Assembly (NCBI RefSeq): GCF_000247815.1 | Contig: NC_021681.1 | Span: 12,402,567-12,466,566 of the forward strand | Direction of reading: 5' to 3' | Length of the DNA: 64,000 nt | Source of the DNA: Ficedula albicollis | Lineage: Eukaryota > Chordata > Aves > Passeriformes > Muscicapidae | Shown here: positions 62,542 to 64,000 of the stretch, one piece after another | Numbering within the stretch: the first letter of the stretch is position 1 | How the letters are laid out: each line of letters opens with the position of its first letter | The notes under the pieces: generated by a model | The model's database searches: none | What the model saw: the letters and a program-made list of their open reading frames with translations, nothing else | What the model was told of the DNA's origin: nothing | Made by a program: the position numbers and the translations under genes

Positions 62542-64000
62542 GTTTACTGCATTTCAACTGCTTTTTCACCCCCTGCCATGAGTGTAGAGGTGCTGCTGCC
62601 CACAAAGAGGGTACCTGAGAGAGGGCTGGCATCTTACAGGAGATTTTACATCCTTTTTTAGCTCTGCACTTTATAAATTGATCACAGCTTGCAGGCAGAA
62701 AATGGCCTGCAGATTATAAGATGGCTGCAGTTGTTAGATTTAGCCTGCTTTTTATAAAAAAAAATGTAATGCAGGACTCAGTAAAAAGGTAGGAAAATGG
62801 CTTTGTTTCTTGTGCTTTCCTTTTTAAAACTTAAAGGGCAATGATGCCCTGAGCATCATACTAAAGAGCTTGGGACATAGACTGGAAGATTTATTTGAGG
62901 TTTTTATGTCTGGGCTTGTTCTGCATCTGTCTGATCTATCTGCCTTGGTCTGGTCTTGCCCATGAGTGATCTGGATCACAGAACCAGAAAAATATCTCTT
63001 TCCTTAGGCTGAGTCAGGAGATTCTTTACTGTGTAGCAAATTTCCCTTCCCTTCCCTCCCCTGTCCCCTCAGTATCTGAGCCAAGATTTTGAGAAGAAAA
63101 ACTACCACTCTGTCTGCTATTTCATAGCTGGCTTGTGTGCTGGAATCTCACCTTCCAGCACCATCTTTATGTGTGTTAAATGATTGAAAACTCATAACAG
63201 AAAAACCTTTGGTATGTAGATCTCAGGGCATCATACACAAGTCCATCACCATTTTTTTCCATTAGCTAATGGAGTTGCAAGGAAGGGAGACAATGAACCC
63301 CTTTGAAAACAGAAACCTGTCCCATGCTCTGAGGCAAAATGAGAAGGAGCTATCGAAAGATAGCATGAAAAAAATGTAAGAGTTGCATACACGTGCAAAT
63401 CAGGAGTGTCACAGTTAACCAGCACTAAAAGCTGCTCATCCTGATAATGATGTCTTGAAAATATGCAGCAATTACTCACCATAGTCTTGAGATTCACTTC
63501 TTTCACAAGATCAGGCTTATGATCAGAGCTTACCTCACAGAGTTATATTTTTTCATTAAAAATGATTACTCGAGCATGGCTTTAATATTTTTCTAGGAAA
63601 GATGAAAACAGAAGTTAAACCTCCTTGCCTTTATGGGCTTCAGAAGTTACTTTCTGTGTCAGTCTTGCATAAGCTAAAGTGCTGGAAAGGAATTTGAAAT
63701 GGTATATTTTACACGGTTCAGAATTTTTCCAAGTACTAATATTTATTAAAGGAAATTCAGTACCTAACTGGAATACCAAATCTGTTTAACAATGAAAACT
63801 GTGGCTTTACACCCAGTTCTCTGGAGTAAGTGAAGGCTTCCTACCAAATGAAGCAAAAGCTGATTTTCTTTTCAAACTCTGGAGTACAGGCAAGCAGTAT
63901 TTAATTTATATTTCTTACCATTATTTTAAAGGTTATTGTTAAAACACGTCTTCATGCTGCTGAATAACACTGGGCATGTCTTTACTTTGGGAATAGACAG
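62542..64000. other. Non-coding sequence, no gene seen
   Basis: AT-rich with short frames. A donor-like ATG|GTGAGTAATT on the minus strand near 63474-63482 lacks an acceptable acceptor, so no exon is called. Confidence 0.5.

Noticed and set aside
63483..63530. Minus-strand exon-like frame ending KEVNLKTM before GTGAGTAATT
   Set aside because: The donor is good, but every candidate acceptor upstream lacks a pyrimidine tract.

Overview
The window looks like eukaryotic, non-coding vertebrate sequence, almost certainly from a bird. The main evidence is four chicken-repeat-1 (CR1) LINE remnants with the typical avian CR1 3' end (near 9523-9990, 21192-21281, 26649-26752 and 31390-32370), in a generally AT-rich background with no operons, Shine-Dalgarno sites or long conserved ORFs. 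I cannot name the species or the gene neighbourhood. The content fits a large intron or intergenic region.

The most striking component is five uninterrupted C homopolymers on the + strand: 2259-3409 (1,151 bp), 12202-15051 (2,850 bp), 21907-22458 (552 bp), 27305-28098 (794 bp) and 53256-53912 (657 bp). Together they make up 6,004 bp, about 9% of the window. Three are sandwiched between poly-T tracts of nearly equal length (31/30, 21/18 and 24/26). A fourth lies between two copies of a 201-bp direct repeat. I think these are most likely sequencing or assembly constructs and not real DNA of that length; raw reads would decide. Every poly-proline or poly-glycine 'protein' in the window is a translation of these runs.

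The second theme is a high density of local tandem duplications. Units are about 1.6 kb (near 1072-5578), 828 bp (44714-46369), 515 bp (37514-38542), 266 bp (62011-62542), 134 bp (25096-25362), 71 bp (38542-38686), 68 bp (59346-59480), 67 bp (51867-52000), about 60 bp x3 (55586-55757), 59 bp (48764-48881), about 50 bp x3 (5119-5267) and 29 bp x2 (26832-26889). The copies differ by only a few substitutions, mostly transitions, so they look recent but not purely sequencing noise.

Coding content is minimal. The best candidate is a symmetric 114-bp internal exon at 36840-36953 on the + strand. A possible terminal coding exon lies at 56693-56761, followed by an AATAAA. A spliced but non-coding exon is possible at 9310-9393. 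I recognise none of these as a named gene. No tRNA, rRNA, CRISPR, promoter or CpG island could be supported.
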